This document shows, one piece after another, positions 34,089-42,641 of a DNA stretch of 64,000 nt. The stretch covers positions 53,574 through 117,573 of the forward strand of contig JAFADI010000020.1 in NCBI GenBank assembly GCA_023424965.1. The letters run 5' to 3'. Both the position numbers and the translations under genes were made by a program. The stretch's first letter is position 1; every line of letters begins with the position of its first letter. Origin of the DNA: Bacillota bacterium (GTDB lineage: Bacteria > Bacillota > Clostridia > Acetivibrionales > JAFADI01). Under the pieces are notes generated by a model. It worked only from the letters and a program-made list of their open reading frames with translations, made no database searches and had not been told where the DNA came from.

Positions 34089-34451
34089 TTGCGTCTGGAT
34101 TTTAACAGTGAAATCCCCATTTACCTTCAAATTGCCCAGTCCACAGAGGACGACATACTGAAAGGCATTTATGAGGAGGAGGTACAGATACCTTCTACCA
34201 CGGAAATATCCATCAATTACAAAATCAACCCTGCTACGGTTGCCAAGGGCTTTAACCTGCTGGTGGATGACGGAATCATATACAAAAGGCGGGGTGTGGG
34301 CATGTTTGTATGCGGGGGTGCAAAAGACAGGCTGATGCAAAAGCGGAAGGAAAGCTTTTACCGGAGCTATATAGAAAGCCTGGTTGAAGAGGCAAAAAAA
34401 CTTGGCATCGGAATCGATGAAATCATTGAAATGCTGGGAAGGGGGAAATAA
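34089..34451 (+). CDS. GntR family regulator, YtrA subfamily
   Basis: A 120-residue regulator: winged helix at about 8-75 (IPIYLQIAQSTEDDILKGIY, INPATVAKGFNLLVDDGIIY) plus the short two-helix dimerisation tail typical of YtrA. These repress an adjacent ABC transporter operon. The TTG at 34089 is favoured over GTG at 34080 because AAAGGGG then lies eight bases upstream. It is followed directly by the ATPase gene. Confidence 0.9.
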   Translation: MRLDFNSEIPIYLQIAQSTEDDILKGIYEEEVQIPSTTEISINYKINPATVAKGFNLLVDDGIIYKRRGVGMFVCGGAKDRLMQKRKESFYRSYIESLVEEAKKLGIGIDEIIEMLGRGK

Positions 34452-34453
34452 AA

Positions 34454-35332
34454 TTGGGAGTCATCCACATTAAAAACATAACAAAATATTATGGAACGGT
34501 TTGTGCTTTGAACAATCTGGCCCTGACAATCGAGGAAAATAAGATATACGGGCTGCTGGGCAGGAACGGGGCCGGGAAGACAACGCTGCTGAACCTGATT
34601 ACAAACCGTTTGTTTCCCACAGAGGGTGAGATTACAGTGGATAATGAAAGTGTATCCGGAAATGACAGCGCCCTGGGGAAAATGTTCTATATGACGGAAA
34701 AAAGCCTCTATCCCGAGGGTATGAAGGTGAAGGATATTTTCAAATGGACAAAGGAGTTTTATCCTTCTTTTGACCGGGAATATGCGGAAGTCCTGTGCAA
34801 TAAATTTGAGCTGAACCTGAACAAAAAGGTCCGGTCCCTTTCAACGGGCTACAGCTCCATCGCGAAGCTGATCACGGCCCTGGCCTCAAACGCGGAAATA
34901 CTGATCTTTGACGAGCCTGTCCTGGGGCTTGACGCCCACCACCGGGATTTGTTCTATAAAGAACTTCTGGCCAACTATATACAAAAGCCGAAAACAATTA
35001 TACTGTCCACCCATATCATTGAAGAAATAGCGGATATCCTGGAAAGGGTCATCATTCTTAAGGACCGGCAGGTGACGGTGGATGACACGGTGGAGAATTT
35101 GACCGGCAGGGCCTTTTGCGTCTCCGGTCCCTCCGGGAATGTGGAAAGCTACATCAAAGGGAGAAAATGCATCCATGTGGACCATTTGAATTCCTTTGAA
35201 GAAGCCACAGTCATGGGGGAAATTACCGGCAGCGACAGGGAGCAGGCCAAAGAGCTCAATCTGGAGCTGTCGAAGGTGAAGCTTCAAAAGCTGTTTGTCT
35301 ATTTAACCGGGAAAGGGGGAGAAGAACGATGA
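34454..35332 (+). CDS. ABC transporter ATP-binding protein
   Basis: A 292-residue ATPase of the YtrB/CcmA type. Walker A GRNGAGKTT near residue 40, a Q-loop region with MTEKSLYPEGM, a divergent signature LSTGYSS in place of LSGGQ, Walker B ILIFDEPVLGLD and the H-loop STHIIEEIAD. It pairs with the permease whose start overlaps its stop by four bases. YtrA-linked exporters often respond to cell-wall antibiotics; the substrate here is unknown. Confidence 0.92.
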   Translation: MGVIHIKNITKYYGTVCALNNLALTIEENKIYGLLGRNGAGKTTLLNLITNRLFPTEGEITVDNESVSGNDSALGKMFYMTEKSLYPEGMKVKDIFKWTKEFYPSFDREYAEVLCNKFELNLNKKVRSLSTGYSSIAKLITALASNAEILIFDEPVLGLDAHHRDLFYKELLANYIQKPKTIILSTHIIEEIADILERVIILKDRQVTVDDTVENLTGRAFCVSGPSGNVESYIKGRKCIHVDHLNSFEEATVMGEITGSDREQAKELNLELSKVKLQKLFVYLTGKGGEER

Positions 35333-36093
35333 AATATTTAAAAGTATCCAGGTATATTGTTGCAGATACCATACCCGCCATTAAGGTTTATTATGCAATA
35401 TTATTGGTAGTAATAACGTTTTTTGCCACTGTAAGCATCAGTTCGGAGGGCAGCCTCCGTTCTTCAGGGCTGGAAATGGCATCTGTCATATTTTTATTGG
35501 TTGCGGGCCTGAACTCCTTTAAAAGCAGCTTTAAATTCACCCAGGCCAACAATATTTCACGAACCGCTTTCAGCAAGGGTTTGATCGTCGGGACCTTTCC
35601 CATCGCGCTTTTGATGTCGGTGCTGGATTTGATCATCAATAGAGTGTATAACGCTTTTGTACCCTCTCCCACCAATTTTGACATGATTTATGGCTCATAC
35701 AGGGACCGGGGGATGGGAAGTGCCGGCGGGGAGGGCATTGTATGGGAACAGGCCAACGGCGCCTTGAGCCTGCTGGGCACGGTTCTATGGCAATTCGCGC
35801 TATATAGTGCAATTTTTTTGCTGGGTGTTCTTATCACTCTGGTTTTCTACCGGAGCACAAAAGTGATAAAGGCCTTTATTTTCGCATTTCCTGTGATATT
35901 GTTTCTTGTGATAAATAACACCTATGGCTTATTGCCGGTTGCGCTGCAGAATGCCTCCGGTCAATTTATCGCCGGCGCCTTTGGCTGGCAGAGCCGCAAC
36001 CCTTATATGGCCATATTGAGCTTTGGCATTTTGGGGGCCGTGTTTGCCCTGTGCATTTACCTGCTGGTACGAAGGGCCGAAATTAGAGAGTGA
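35329..36093 (+). CDS. ABC transporter permease
   Basis: A 254-residue membrane protein with about six hydrophobic helices and no sequence motifs beyond them. The ATGA overlap with the upstream ATPase gene implies translational coupling and a shared complex. An ABC-2 type permease by context. Terminator follows at 36134. Confidence 0.8.
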   Translation: MKYLKVSRYIVADTIPAIKVYYAILLVVITFFATVSISSEGSLRSSGLEMASVIFLLVAGLNSFKSSFKFTQANNISRTAFSKGLIVGTFPIALLMSVLDLIINRVYNAFVPSPTNFDMIYGSYRDRGMGSAGGEGIVWEQANGALSLLGTVLWQFALYSAIFLLGVLITLVFYRSTKVIKAFIFAFPVILFLVINNTYGLLPVALQNASGQFIAGAFGWQSRNPYMAILSFGILGAVFALCIYLLVRRAEIRE

Positions 36094-36133
36094 TTGAAGT
36101 GGAGAGACTGGAATAGAAGGATCCGGAGGAGTA

Positions 36134-36163
36134 ATCTGACAGGCTTTGGCCTGTCGGATTTTT
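36134..36163 (+). terminator. Intrinsic terminator of the ABC operon
   Basis: ATCTGACAGGC (36134-36144) pairs with GCCTGTCGGAT (36149-36159), one wobble, loop TTTG, then TTTT. Confidence 0.8.
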
Positions 36164-36728
36164 ATATCCGGGTTTTTCCCTTTTCAGAGATTTTTAAAAG
36201 CTTTATGATGACTGCCTTGACACATATGGCCATGACGGAATAGATGGGGAACCCGTAATAGTATTTCCAGGTGAGGGGCTGGTAGATTCCAATAAGAACC
36301 AGGACGGGCTCCAGGATGAAACAGAAAATCAGAGCCATGGCCAGGGTAGCGATGATGAATTTCTTCCACTGGCTGAAATACATGTAAATCAGTGAATACA
36401 CGATGGGCAGGCTTGCCAGGTCGACAGAAAACAACGGAGGGAATATGGGTACAAGGTCAACGGGATAATCCCAGAGGCAAAGCTCTTCTCCCAATTCATC
36501 AAGTACCAGCGTTATGATGGTTATCATGGAAGCATACAGGACGATCTCCGCGAGCCTGGACTTGTCCACCAGTTTCCACCAGATGAATATGGAAAATATG
36601 AATAAAGCCAGCAGAAACCACCATCTCCAATGGAACAGCTCGGTTTGCAGCCATTCATTGAATCTGGCCATTATCAATTGCCATTGGACTTCCACAGCGT
36701 TTAAGGAATGGGTAGCTACTAAATACAT
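36162..36728 (-). CDS. CBO0543 family membrane protein (copy 1)
   Basis: A 188-residue protein with about five transmembrane helices, rich in Trp. The pattern FIWWKLVDKSRLAEIVLYA, then GEELCLWDYPVDLVPIFPP, is shared with the next gene. It belongs to a Firmicute family often named CBO0543, of unknown function. GAGGAG lies eight bases before the ATG. It is a paralogue of the gene at 36802-37368, and both are read from the - strand. Confidence 0.78.
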   Translation of the reverse strand: MYLVATHSLNAVEVQWQLIMARFNEWLQTELFHWRWWFLLALFIFSIFIWWKLVDKSRLAEIVLYASMITIITLVLDELGEELCLWDYPVDLVPIFPPLFSVDLASLPIVYSLIYMYFSQWKKFIIATLAMALIFCFILEPVLVLIGIYQPLTWKYYYGFPIYSVMAICVKAVIIKLLKISEKGKTRI

Positions 36729-36801
36729 ATATAATCTCCTCGAATATTATTTTGAAGGCTGCTTTTTCTGCTGCTAAATATCTGCGTTGATAGAGAGTAG
36801 C

Positions 36802-37368
36802 TTAAATTTTATTTGTAAATTTCCCCATAATCGAGTAAAACTTTACAACCATAAACCTGATCCCTGCTGCGGCTGCCACATAGATAGGATAGCTGTAATA
36901 AAATTTCCACCGGACCAGTTCATAAAAGCCCGCTGCGGAAAGAAGCGGTTCAATGATAAAGCATAACGCTGCCGTAACGACCAAGGTGGCGGCCATAAAG
37001 GTTTTCCAGGTTCCAAAATGCTGATATATCAGAGAATATACCAGGGGAAAACAAAGCAGATTAATTGACGACAAAGGGGGGAACATCGCAATTATATCAA
37101 CGGGATATTCCCATAAGGCCAATTCCTCTCCATATTCGAATATTCCTAAAAACATGACGATTGACAGTGTCGTGTACACGCAGATTTCAATGATTCTGGC
37201 TTTGTCGGACAGCTTCCACCATAGGATGAAGGCAGTCAGAAGCATGACAAGCAAAGCCCACCATTTGAACCGGAATACATCTTCACGTAGCCATTCGTCA
37301 ATATGCAGGGATGTCAAATATTTCTGGATCTCTACATCCGGAGGTATAACCGCTGCTGTAAATTGCAT
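36802..37368 (-). CDS. CBO0543 family membrane protein (copy 2)
   Basis: A 188-residue paralogue of the preceding - strand gene, of identical length, with matching FILWWKLSDKARIIEICVY and GEELALWEYPVDIIAMFPP segments. About five membrane helices. AGGGTG lies upstream of the ATG. It is transcribed first and the copy at 36162 follows 73 bases later. Function unknown. Confidence 0.78.
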   Translation of the reverse strand: MQFTAAVIPPDVEIQKYLTSLHIDEWLREDVFRFKWWALLVMLLTAFILWWKLSDKARIIEICVYTTLSIVMFLGIFEYGEELALWEYPVDIIAMFPPLSSINLLCFPLVYSLIYQHFGTWKTFMAATLVVTAALCFIIEPLLSAAGFYELVRWKFYYSYPIYVAAAAGIRFMVVKFYSIMGKFTNKI

Positions 37369-37584
37369 ATTTCACCCTGTATAAAAGTTTTGGATATACT
37401 GCCTTTCATGACAGCTTTGAAGCTGTTAATACATATAAAATACGTCACAAAGCGATATTTTATTCAAGCATGCCTTGTTTTATTTACGGTAAACAGAATT
37501 GTTTGAACAATGGAGCTGTGGTAAGATAAGGGAAAGAAAAGGGATTCCTAAAAATATTATGGGGAGGGGATCGGAGTTTTGCAG

Positions 37585-38253
37585 ATGCTGTTTTCCAAGT
37601 ACAGGCATACGATCATATGTACGGGTATTCTTCTGGCACTGTCCATATCGGGCTGCGTGATGATTGCTTTACGGTGGGCTTATACCGGAAGGCACAGCTT
37701 CCTGTTTTTAATATGGAATCTGTTTCTGGCATGGATACCTTTTGGCATTTCAATCCTGATAAGCTATATCTATTCTTCCGCAAAGATGAAGGCCAAATCC
37801 CTCATGCTTTTGCTGCTGGGCCTGGTGTGGCTGTTGTTTTACCCCAATGCGCCCTATATGATCACTGATTTTATCCACTTCAGGGCCAACAATACTTTTC
37901 TCATATGGTTCGACCTGGTCATCTACTCTATTTTTATTTTTACAGGCCTGCTGCTTGGTTTTGTGTCCATATACCTGATGAACAGGGTGGTGGAGAAACT
38001 GTCAAATAAGCTTGCCGGGTGGGTATTTGTGCTGACCATATTGTTTTTAAGCAGCTACGGCATTTATCTGGGAAGGTTTATACGGTGGAACAGCTGGGAT
38101 ATGCTGATGAATCCGATGGCATTACTTCACAGTGTCCTTGACAATATAAGCATCTGGTCCTTTGCCTTTTCCCTGGCCTATGGCGCCATGCTGACATTGA
38201 TTTACGCCTTCTTATACGGACTGACCTATCTGAAGCTGGAAAAGATCGACTAG
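37585..38253 (+). CDS. DUF1361 family membrane protein
   Basis: A 222-residue protein with six or seven membrane helices. The DUF1361 signature is clear: NLFLAWIPFGISILISY, LLFYPNAPYMITDFIHF and YLGRFIRWNSWD. The family role is unknown. GGAG lies eight bases before the ATG at 37585; an in-frame TTG at 37579 is too close to the binding site. It is a single gene with a terminator at 38309. Confidence 0.88.
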   Translation: MLFSKYRHTIICTGILLALSISGCVMIALRWAYTGRHSFLFLIWNLFLAWIPFGISILISYIYSSAKMKAKSLMLLLLGLVWLLFYPNAPYMITDFIHFRANNTFLIWFDLVIYSIFIFTGLLLGFVSIYLMNRVVEKLSNKLAGWVFVLTILFLSSYGIYLGRFIRWNSWDMLMNPMALLHSVLDNISIWSFAFSLAYGAMLTLIYAFLYGLTYLKLEKID

Positions 38254-38308
38254 GCGCAAGGGTGCACAACGCCGGCTGCCGGAAAGGGCATTTATTTTGA
38301 ATGCATAA

Positions 38309-38345
38309 AAAAGGATATGGACTTACAGGCGGTCCATATCCTTTA
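38309..38345. terminator. Bidirectional terminator
   Basis: AAAGGATATGGAC and GTCCATATCCTTT form a perfect 13-bp stem around a nine-base loop, with A-rich and T-rich flanks, serving the two convergent genes. Confidence 0.8.
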
Positions 38346-38348
38346 TAT

Positions 38349-38771
38349 TTATACCTGCCCGTCATCATGGCTGAACTGCCATGAGATTCCGAACTTGTCC
38401 GTAAGATAACCGTAGCACTTGCTCCAGAAGGTCTCCTGAAGCTCCATGTGTACATTGCCGCCCTCTTTCATTTTATTGAACAGGGATTTGACTTCGTCCA
38501 TGTCTTTACTGCTTATCACAAGGCTTATGTTGTTGCCTGCCACAAAGGGCATGCCGGGAGGAACATCGGAAAACATCACGGTGGTTCCTTTGATAGGAAG
38601 GTATGTATGCATTACAAGTTTTTGTGCCTCTTCGGAAAGCTGAAAGTTAGGGTCGGGGGGTGCATCGCCAAATAGCATGAACTGCTGCTTCTCCAGTCCG
38701 AAAACCTGGGCGTAAAACTCCACCGCCTCACGGCAGTTACCGTTAAAATTGATATATACGTCGACAGCCAT
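38349..38771 (-). CDS. VOC family (PhnB/glyoxalase-like) protein
   Basis: A 140-residue protein of the PhnB-like VOC group (3-demethylubiquinone-9 3-methyltransferase-like fold). The start VYINFNGNCREAVEFYAQVF and the ending ETFWSKCYGYLTDKFGISWQ are typical. Such proteins are metal-dependent or binding proteins of uncertain substrate. The ATG at 38771 has AGGAG nine bases upstream; the frame further 5' is not translated in homologues. Confidence 0.88.
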   Translation of the reverse strand: MAVDVYINFNGNCREAVEFYAQVFGLEKQQFMLFGDAPPDPNFQLSEEAQKLVMHTYLPIKGTTVMFSDVPPGMPFVAGNNISLVISSKDMDEVKSLFNKMKEGGNVHMELQETFWSKCYGYLTDKFGISWQFSHDDGQV

Positions 38772-38870
38772 CGGTATCACTCCTTTTTTGATTTGAGCTT
38801 TCATTGCGTATTTTATATACCTCGTTGCAGGACAGGTTAAACGGGAATTGAAATAAATCGCAGATACCCG

Positions 38871-38922
38871 TTGACAACGCGCCTCTACAGATGTAGAATG
38901 GTTATGGATTCTACAACTGTAG
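38871..38922 (+). promoter_or_regulatory. BlaI-type promoter with two operators (CTACA-N2-TGTAG)
   Basis: TTGACA (38871-38876), 17 bases, TAGAAT (38894-38899). Operator 1, CTACAGATGTAG (38885-38896), covers the spacer and -10 box. Operator 2, CTACAACTGTAG (38911-38922), lies over the start region. Both are perfect 12-bp palindromes except for the two central bases, with centres 26 bp apart. They match the BlaI/MecI core TACA-N2-TGTA, so the operon is very likely autorepressed by the adjacent BlaI. Confidence 0.88.
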
Positions 38923-38935
38923 AGGAGGTGCCGCA

Positions 38936-39316
38936 ATGAAAAAAATACCCAAAATATCCGATGCCGAATGGCAGGTTATGAAGGTCCTGTGGGAGCATGC
39001 CCCCGTTACCTCCAGTGAGATTGTGGAAAGGCTGAAGCCTCTGACCCATTGGAGTACCACCACAATCTATACCTTGATTGCAAGGCTGGCGAAAAAAAAG
39101 GCCGTAGAAATTGATTCGGGATCGTCTCCCTACCGTTGCTCTCCTTTGATTTCCCGGGAAGAGATCAGGAGAGAGGAAAGCAATTCCTTTCTGAAGAAAG
39201 TGTATGACGGCTCCCTTAACCTGATGCTGACAAACATGGTGGACAACGGGAGATTGTCCGACCAGGAGATTGAAGAACTCAAGAAAATCCTGGACGGCAG
39301 CAAAGATAGAAGGTGA
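38936..39316 (+). CDS. blaI: BlaI/MecI family transcriptional repressor (system 1)
   Basis: A 126-residue winged-helix repressor. The family opening PKISDAEWQVMKVLWEH is followed by the recognition region WSTTTIYTLIARLAKK and the C-terminal dimerisation helices. In staphylococcal BlaI the activated BlaR1 pathway cleaves Asn101-Phe102; the aligned position here is Asn100-Met101 (LTNMVDNG). GAGGAGG overlaps operator 2. The metalloprotease gene starts five bases after its stop. Confidence 0.92.
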   Translation: MKKIPKISDAEWQVMKVLWEHAPVTSSEIVERLKPLTHWSTTTIYTLIARLAKKKAVEIDSGSSPYRCSPLISREEIRREESNSFLKKVYDGSLNLMLTNMVDNGRLSDQEIEELKKILDGSKDRR

Positions 39317-39320
39317 AGAA

Positions 39321-40967
39321 ATGCAAGCACTTTTAGAGATATTGGGCCGGGTTGTCCTATCCTCTGCCATGGCCAGCTTATTGATTTGTGTGATTCTCCT
39401 TGTAAAAATGATTCTCAACCGCAGGTCCGGTCCAGCATGGCACTACTACATATGGTTTTTATTGATATTCAGGCTGGTTGTCCCGTTTTCGCTGGAAAGC
39501 TCCATGAGCATATTCAATTTGGTTGAACCTGCGGTAGCCCAGCTAGTGCCCGCCCGGATTCCTGCCTTGCAAATTTCCGGCGGCATGGGGGTTGGGGCGA
39601 AAGATAGTGAAGCTCCTGTTGAAACTGCTCAAAACTTCATAGCTTCATCAAAACCCGGGGACATCAACGCCTTCGGGGGACAGGGCACGGATTTTGCTTA
39701 CTTTGGCAGCTACCGGTATGGAAAACCGGCAATCCTGGTAATCTGGATGATGGGAGCTTTTGCGACCGCTTTTTACGTCATCATGACCAATAGGAAGCTT
39801 TCACGTAAAATCAGAAAAGAAGTCCAGGCCCTGGATGAACTTACCGGAGAAGTTCTGGAGGATTGCAAGGCGAGGATGGACATCGGGGGACATATTCCCG
39901 TGATCTATTCCGGAGCGGTATGTTCCCCGGCGCTTTACGGGGTCATCAATCCCAGAATATTGCTTCCCCATGCATTAAAAGGCAAAATAAGCCGGGAGGA
40001 ATTAAAGTTCATGCTTCTCCATGAGCTGGCCCACCTGAAGCGCTGTGACAATGCTGTCAACTGGATCACCGTGCTGATAAAGGCCGTCCACTGGTTCAAC
40101 CCCCTGATATGGTATGCCTTCTATAAAATGCGGCAGGACTGCGAGGTCGCCTGTGACGCTTTGGTGCTGTCCTGTCTGGAGCCGGAAGAGCGGAAGGAAT
40201 ACGGGTATGCCATCATCAATCTGCTCAAACTCATTTCGGCGTCCCGGTGGATTCCCGGAGCTGCCGGCATGCTGCCGGGGAAATCCCAGATGGAAAGGAG
40301 GATTACCATGATTTCACTGTTCAGGAGAGAACCGGTACAATGGATTTTCATAGGGGTGCTGCTTTTTATGGTGGTAGGCCTGGTAGGCCTGACGGACGCC
40401 AGGCATGAAAAGGAGATCGACGGGCTGCGCAGGACGATGGAAGAATGGGCTGTGCTGCAGCAGGATTTGAAGGAAAAGGAGAACAAATATAAAGAACTTG
40501 ACAGCAAGTATAACGAGCTTCAGCAGCAAGCCGCCAGGAATGAAATTCTTTCGGGAATGGCGGATGTTGAGGGAAAAGGGGTGGTGGTAACCATTTCCGA
40601 CAATGTGTATTCCTACTGCGATGATAAAAACCTGCGGGATGTGGTAAACGAACTGGTAAGCGCAGGAGCGGAGGCCGTTTCCATCAACGAGGAGCGATTT
40701 GTTTCCACCAGTGAGATACGAAGAGCCGGCAGCGTAATCATGATTAATACGCGGAGGTACGGTGCTCCTTTTGTAATAAAGGCCATCGGCAATCCGGACC
40801 TGATGGAAATATCCCTGAAAATGCGGGGCGGTGTGGCACAAAAGCTGGAGGCATACCAGTTGGAAGTCAAAATTGAGAAGGCTGAAAAGCTGTCTGTTCC
40901 CAGGCTCAAGGGAGAAAAGCAGTTCAAATATGCGCAGCCTGTAGAAACAGAGATTAAAGCGCAATAG
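39321..40967 (+). CDS. BlaR1-type M56 metalloprotease fused to a DUF881 domain
   Basis: A 548-residue membrane protein. The M56 region (about 1-350) has helices near 12-30, 37-52 and 135-155, and the zinc motif HELAHLKRCDN (His234) with a downstream CEVACDALVLS glutamate. After the last helix (VQWIFIGVLLFMVVGLVGL, about 338-356) comes a coiled coil (about 362-410) and then a DUF881 domain: GKGVVVTISDN, ELVSAGAEAVSINEERFV and PFVIKAIGNPDLM. Standard BlaR1 ends in a penicillin-binding sensor instead, with an active-site STxK; none is present here. DUF881 proteins (YlxW/YlxX type) sit near division genes and have unknown ligands. I infer an extracytoplasmic sensor that triggers BlaI inactivation. 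Confidence 0.88.
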   Translation: MQALLEILGRVVLSSAMASLLICVILLVKMILNRRSGPAWHYYIWFLLIFRLVVPFSLESSMSIFNLVEPAVAQLVPARIPALQISGGMGVGAKDSEAPVETAQNFIASSKPGDINAFGGQGTDFAYFGSYRYGKPAILVIWMMGAFATAFYVIMTNRKLSRKIRKEVQALDELTGEVLEDCKARMDIGGHIPVIYSGAVCSPALYGVINPRILLPHALKGKISREELKFMLLHELAHLKRCDNAVNWITVLIKAVHWFNPLIWYAFYKMRQDCEVACDALVLSCLEPEERKEYGYAIINLLKLISASRWIPGAAGMLPGKSQMERRITMISLFRREPVQWIFIGVLLFMVVGLVGLTDARHEKEIDGLRRTMEEWAVLQQDLKEKENKYKELDSKYNELQQQAARNEILSGMADVEGKGVVVTISDNVYSYCDDKNLRDVVNELVSAGAEAVSINEERFVSTSEIRRAGSVIMINTRRYGAPFVIKAIGNPDLMEISLKMRGGVAQKLEAYQLEVKIEKAEKLSVPRLKGEKQFKYAQPVETEIKAQ

Positions 40968-41034
40968 GGGTCTTAAGGGCTTGTGACGGAAACAGGTTGC
41001 AAATACGGTTTCGGCCGGGTTGGGGGTAGGCAGT

Positions 41035-41724
41035 GTGGCTTGGAGGATTAAGCAAACGGACTTGAAATGGATAGCGGCCTTATTTATAATAATTTCAGCG
41101 GTTACTTTTGCCGGTGTCAGGCATATGGGAAGGGAAGCGGACATTAAAACGCTGGCACAGTCCATGGGGGATGCTGAAAGGGTAAAAGAAGAGATCCGCA
41201 AAAAAGAGAATAGGTATAAGGAACTGGAAGCCAGGGTCGGTGAAATGAAAACCCGGATGAAAAGCGGGCAAATGCTGGCAGGAATGCTGGATGTGCAGGG
41301 GAAAGGCGTGGTCCTGACCCTTGAAGACAACAATGACAAAAATGTTGTGGACATGAGTATCCAGATGTTAACCATTCATGACTCGGATATCCTGAATGTG
41401 TTGGAGGAGCTTGCCAATGCGGGAGCGGAAGCCCTTTCGGTAAACGATGAGCGCATTATAACCACAACTTGCATTAAATCGGGAGGGCCGGTAATCCTCA
41501 TCAACGGCAATAAACTCACGAGCCCGTTTGTCATAAAAGCCATAGGAGAACCCGGAACGCTGCTGGCCGTGCTGGAGAAAGACGACAATATTATCGGTGC
41601 TATGAAAAAAGACAGGCTGGGAGTAAAGGCTGAAAAAGCGGAAGGGCTTTTAATTCCGGGTTACAAAGGCAGTACCGACTTCCGGTATTCGAGTCCAGCA
41701 GGCCCCGGAGGCCTGGGACGTTAA
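41035..41724 (+). CDS. Free-standing DUF881 family protein
   Basis: A 229-residue bitopic protein: one membrane helix (about 12-28), a coiled coil (about 45-80) and a DUF881 domain with GKGVVLTLEDNND, ELANAGAEALSVNDERII and SPFVIKAIGEPGTLL. It is a clear paralogue of the C-terminal half of the protease encoded 67 bases upstream, down to the shared AEKAEGLLIPGYKG / AEKLSVPRLKG ending. The GTG at 41035 follows GGGGGTAGG; an in-frame TTG at 41020 lies within that binding site. It may dimerise with, or regulate, the BlaR1-DUF881 sensor. Confidence 0.85.
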   Translation: MAWRIKQTDLKWIAALFIIISAVTFAGVRHMGREADIKTLAQSMGDAERVKEEIRKKENRYKELEARVGEMKTRMKSGQMLAGMLDVQGKGVVLTLEDNNDKNVVDMSIQMLTIHDSDILNVLEELANAGAEALSVNDERIITTTCIKSGGPVILINGNKLTSPFVIKAIGEPGTLLAVLEKDDNIIGAMKKDRLGVKAEKAEGLLIPGYKGSTDFRYSSPAGPGGLGR

Positions 41725-41763
41725 AGGAATTACGGACTAAATTGATTGGAAGGTATAGAAAGC

Positions 41764-42546
41764 ATGAATCAAACAATAGAAATATTAAAAAACAGAAAAT
41801 CGGTGCGCGCGTACCAGGATGTACAAATCCCGGAACCGGAGAAGGCGCTGATCCTTGAAGCCGCCATGAGGGCTCCGACGGCGGGCAACCTGATGCTGTA
41901 CAGCATACTGGACATAACGGATGCCGCCGTAAAGGAGAGATTGGCCGTCACCTGCGACAACCAGCCTTTTATAGCGAGAGCACCCATGGTACTGCTGTTC
42001 CTTGCGGACCATCAACGCTGGCATGATTATTTCGTGTATTCCGATGTTTCGGGATACTGCAGGGAGCAGAAGGCGGAAATGAGGAAGCCGGAGGAGGGCG
42101 ACCTGCTGCTGGCCTGCTGTGATGCGCTCATATCCGCTCAGACCGCCGTTGTAGCTGCTGAGTCCCTGGGGATAGGGTCCTGTTATATTGGAGACATTAT
42201 GGAAAATTACGAGGCCCACAGGGAGTTGTTCAACCTGCCGGACCTGGTGTTCCCCATTTCGCTGGTCTGCTTCGGCTACCCCACAGAGCAGCAAAAACAG
42301 AGAAGGTCTCCCGACAGGTTCCCGAAAGAGTATATTGTATATGAAAACAAGTACAGGAGGCTCAAAGATGCCGACTTTGATTCAATGTTCCAAAATGCGG
42401 GCGGTATGGGATATGGGGACAGGGGCAAAGACAATAAAGGCAAAAATATAGGCCAGAGGGTATACGACAAAAAGGTCTCCGCAGAATATGCCATCGAGAT
42501 GAACCGGTCGGTAAAAGAGATGTTGAAGAACTGGAAATCTTTTTGA
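41764..42546 (+). CDS. Nitroreductase family flavoprotein
   Basis: A 260-residue FMN-dependent oxidoreductase of the NfsA/FRP-like type. Signature parts: LKNRKSVRAYQDVQIP at the N-terminus, RAPTAGNLMLYSI, LACCDALISAQTAVVAAESL and GIGSCYIGDIMEN (FMN contacts), and FGYPTEQQ. It reduces nitro compounds, quinones or flavins with NAD(P)H. The C-terminal extension (about 205-260) wraps the partner subunit in related enzymes. ATG at 41764 with GGAAGG upstream. Confidence 0.9.
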   Translation: MNQTIEILKNRKSVRAYQDVQIPEPEKALILEAAMRAPTAGNLMLYSILDITDAAVKERLAVTCDNQPFIARAPMVLLFLADHQRWHDYFVYSDVSGYCREQKAEMRKPEEGDLLLACCDALISAQTAVVAAESLGIGSCYIGDIMENYEAHRELFNLPDLVFPISLVCFGYPTEQQKQRRSPDRFPKEYIVYENKYRRLKDADFDSMFQNAGGMGYGDRGKDNKGKNIGQRVYDKKVSAEYAIEMNRSVKEMLKNWKSF

Positions 42547-42580
42547 AGACAGCTTTTGCACAGGCTTTTTGCTTGAAAAG

Positions 42581-42629
42581 AAAAGCACCTGGGGAAGAAC
42601 TCAAATTTTTGCTTCCCGCAGGTGCTTTT
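42581..42629. terminator. Bidirectional terminator
   Basis: AAAAGCACCTG and CAGGTGCTTTT pair perfectly, extended by GGAAG/CTTCC across small mismatches, between convergent genes. Confidence 0.75.
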
Positions 42630-42641
42630 GGTTGTACTTTT

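Noticed and set aside
39321..40967. Calling this gene a beta-lactam sensor BlaR1
   Set aside because: The penicillin-binding sensor domain (STxK, SxN, KTG) is absent from the C-terminal half, so beta-lactam sensing is not supported.
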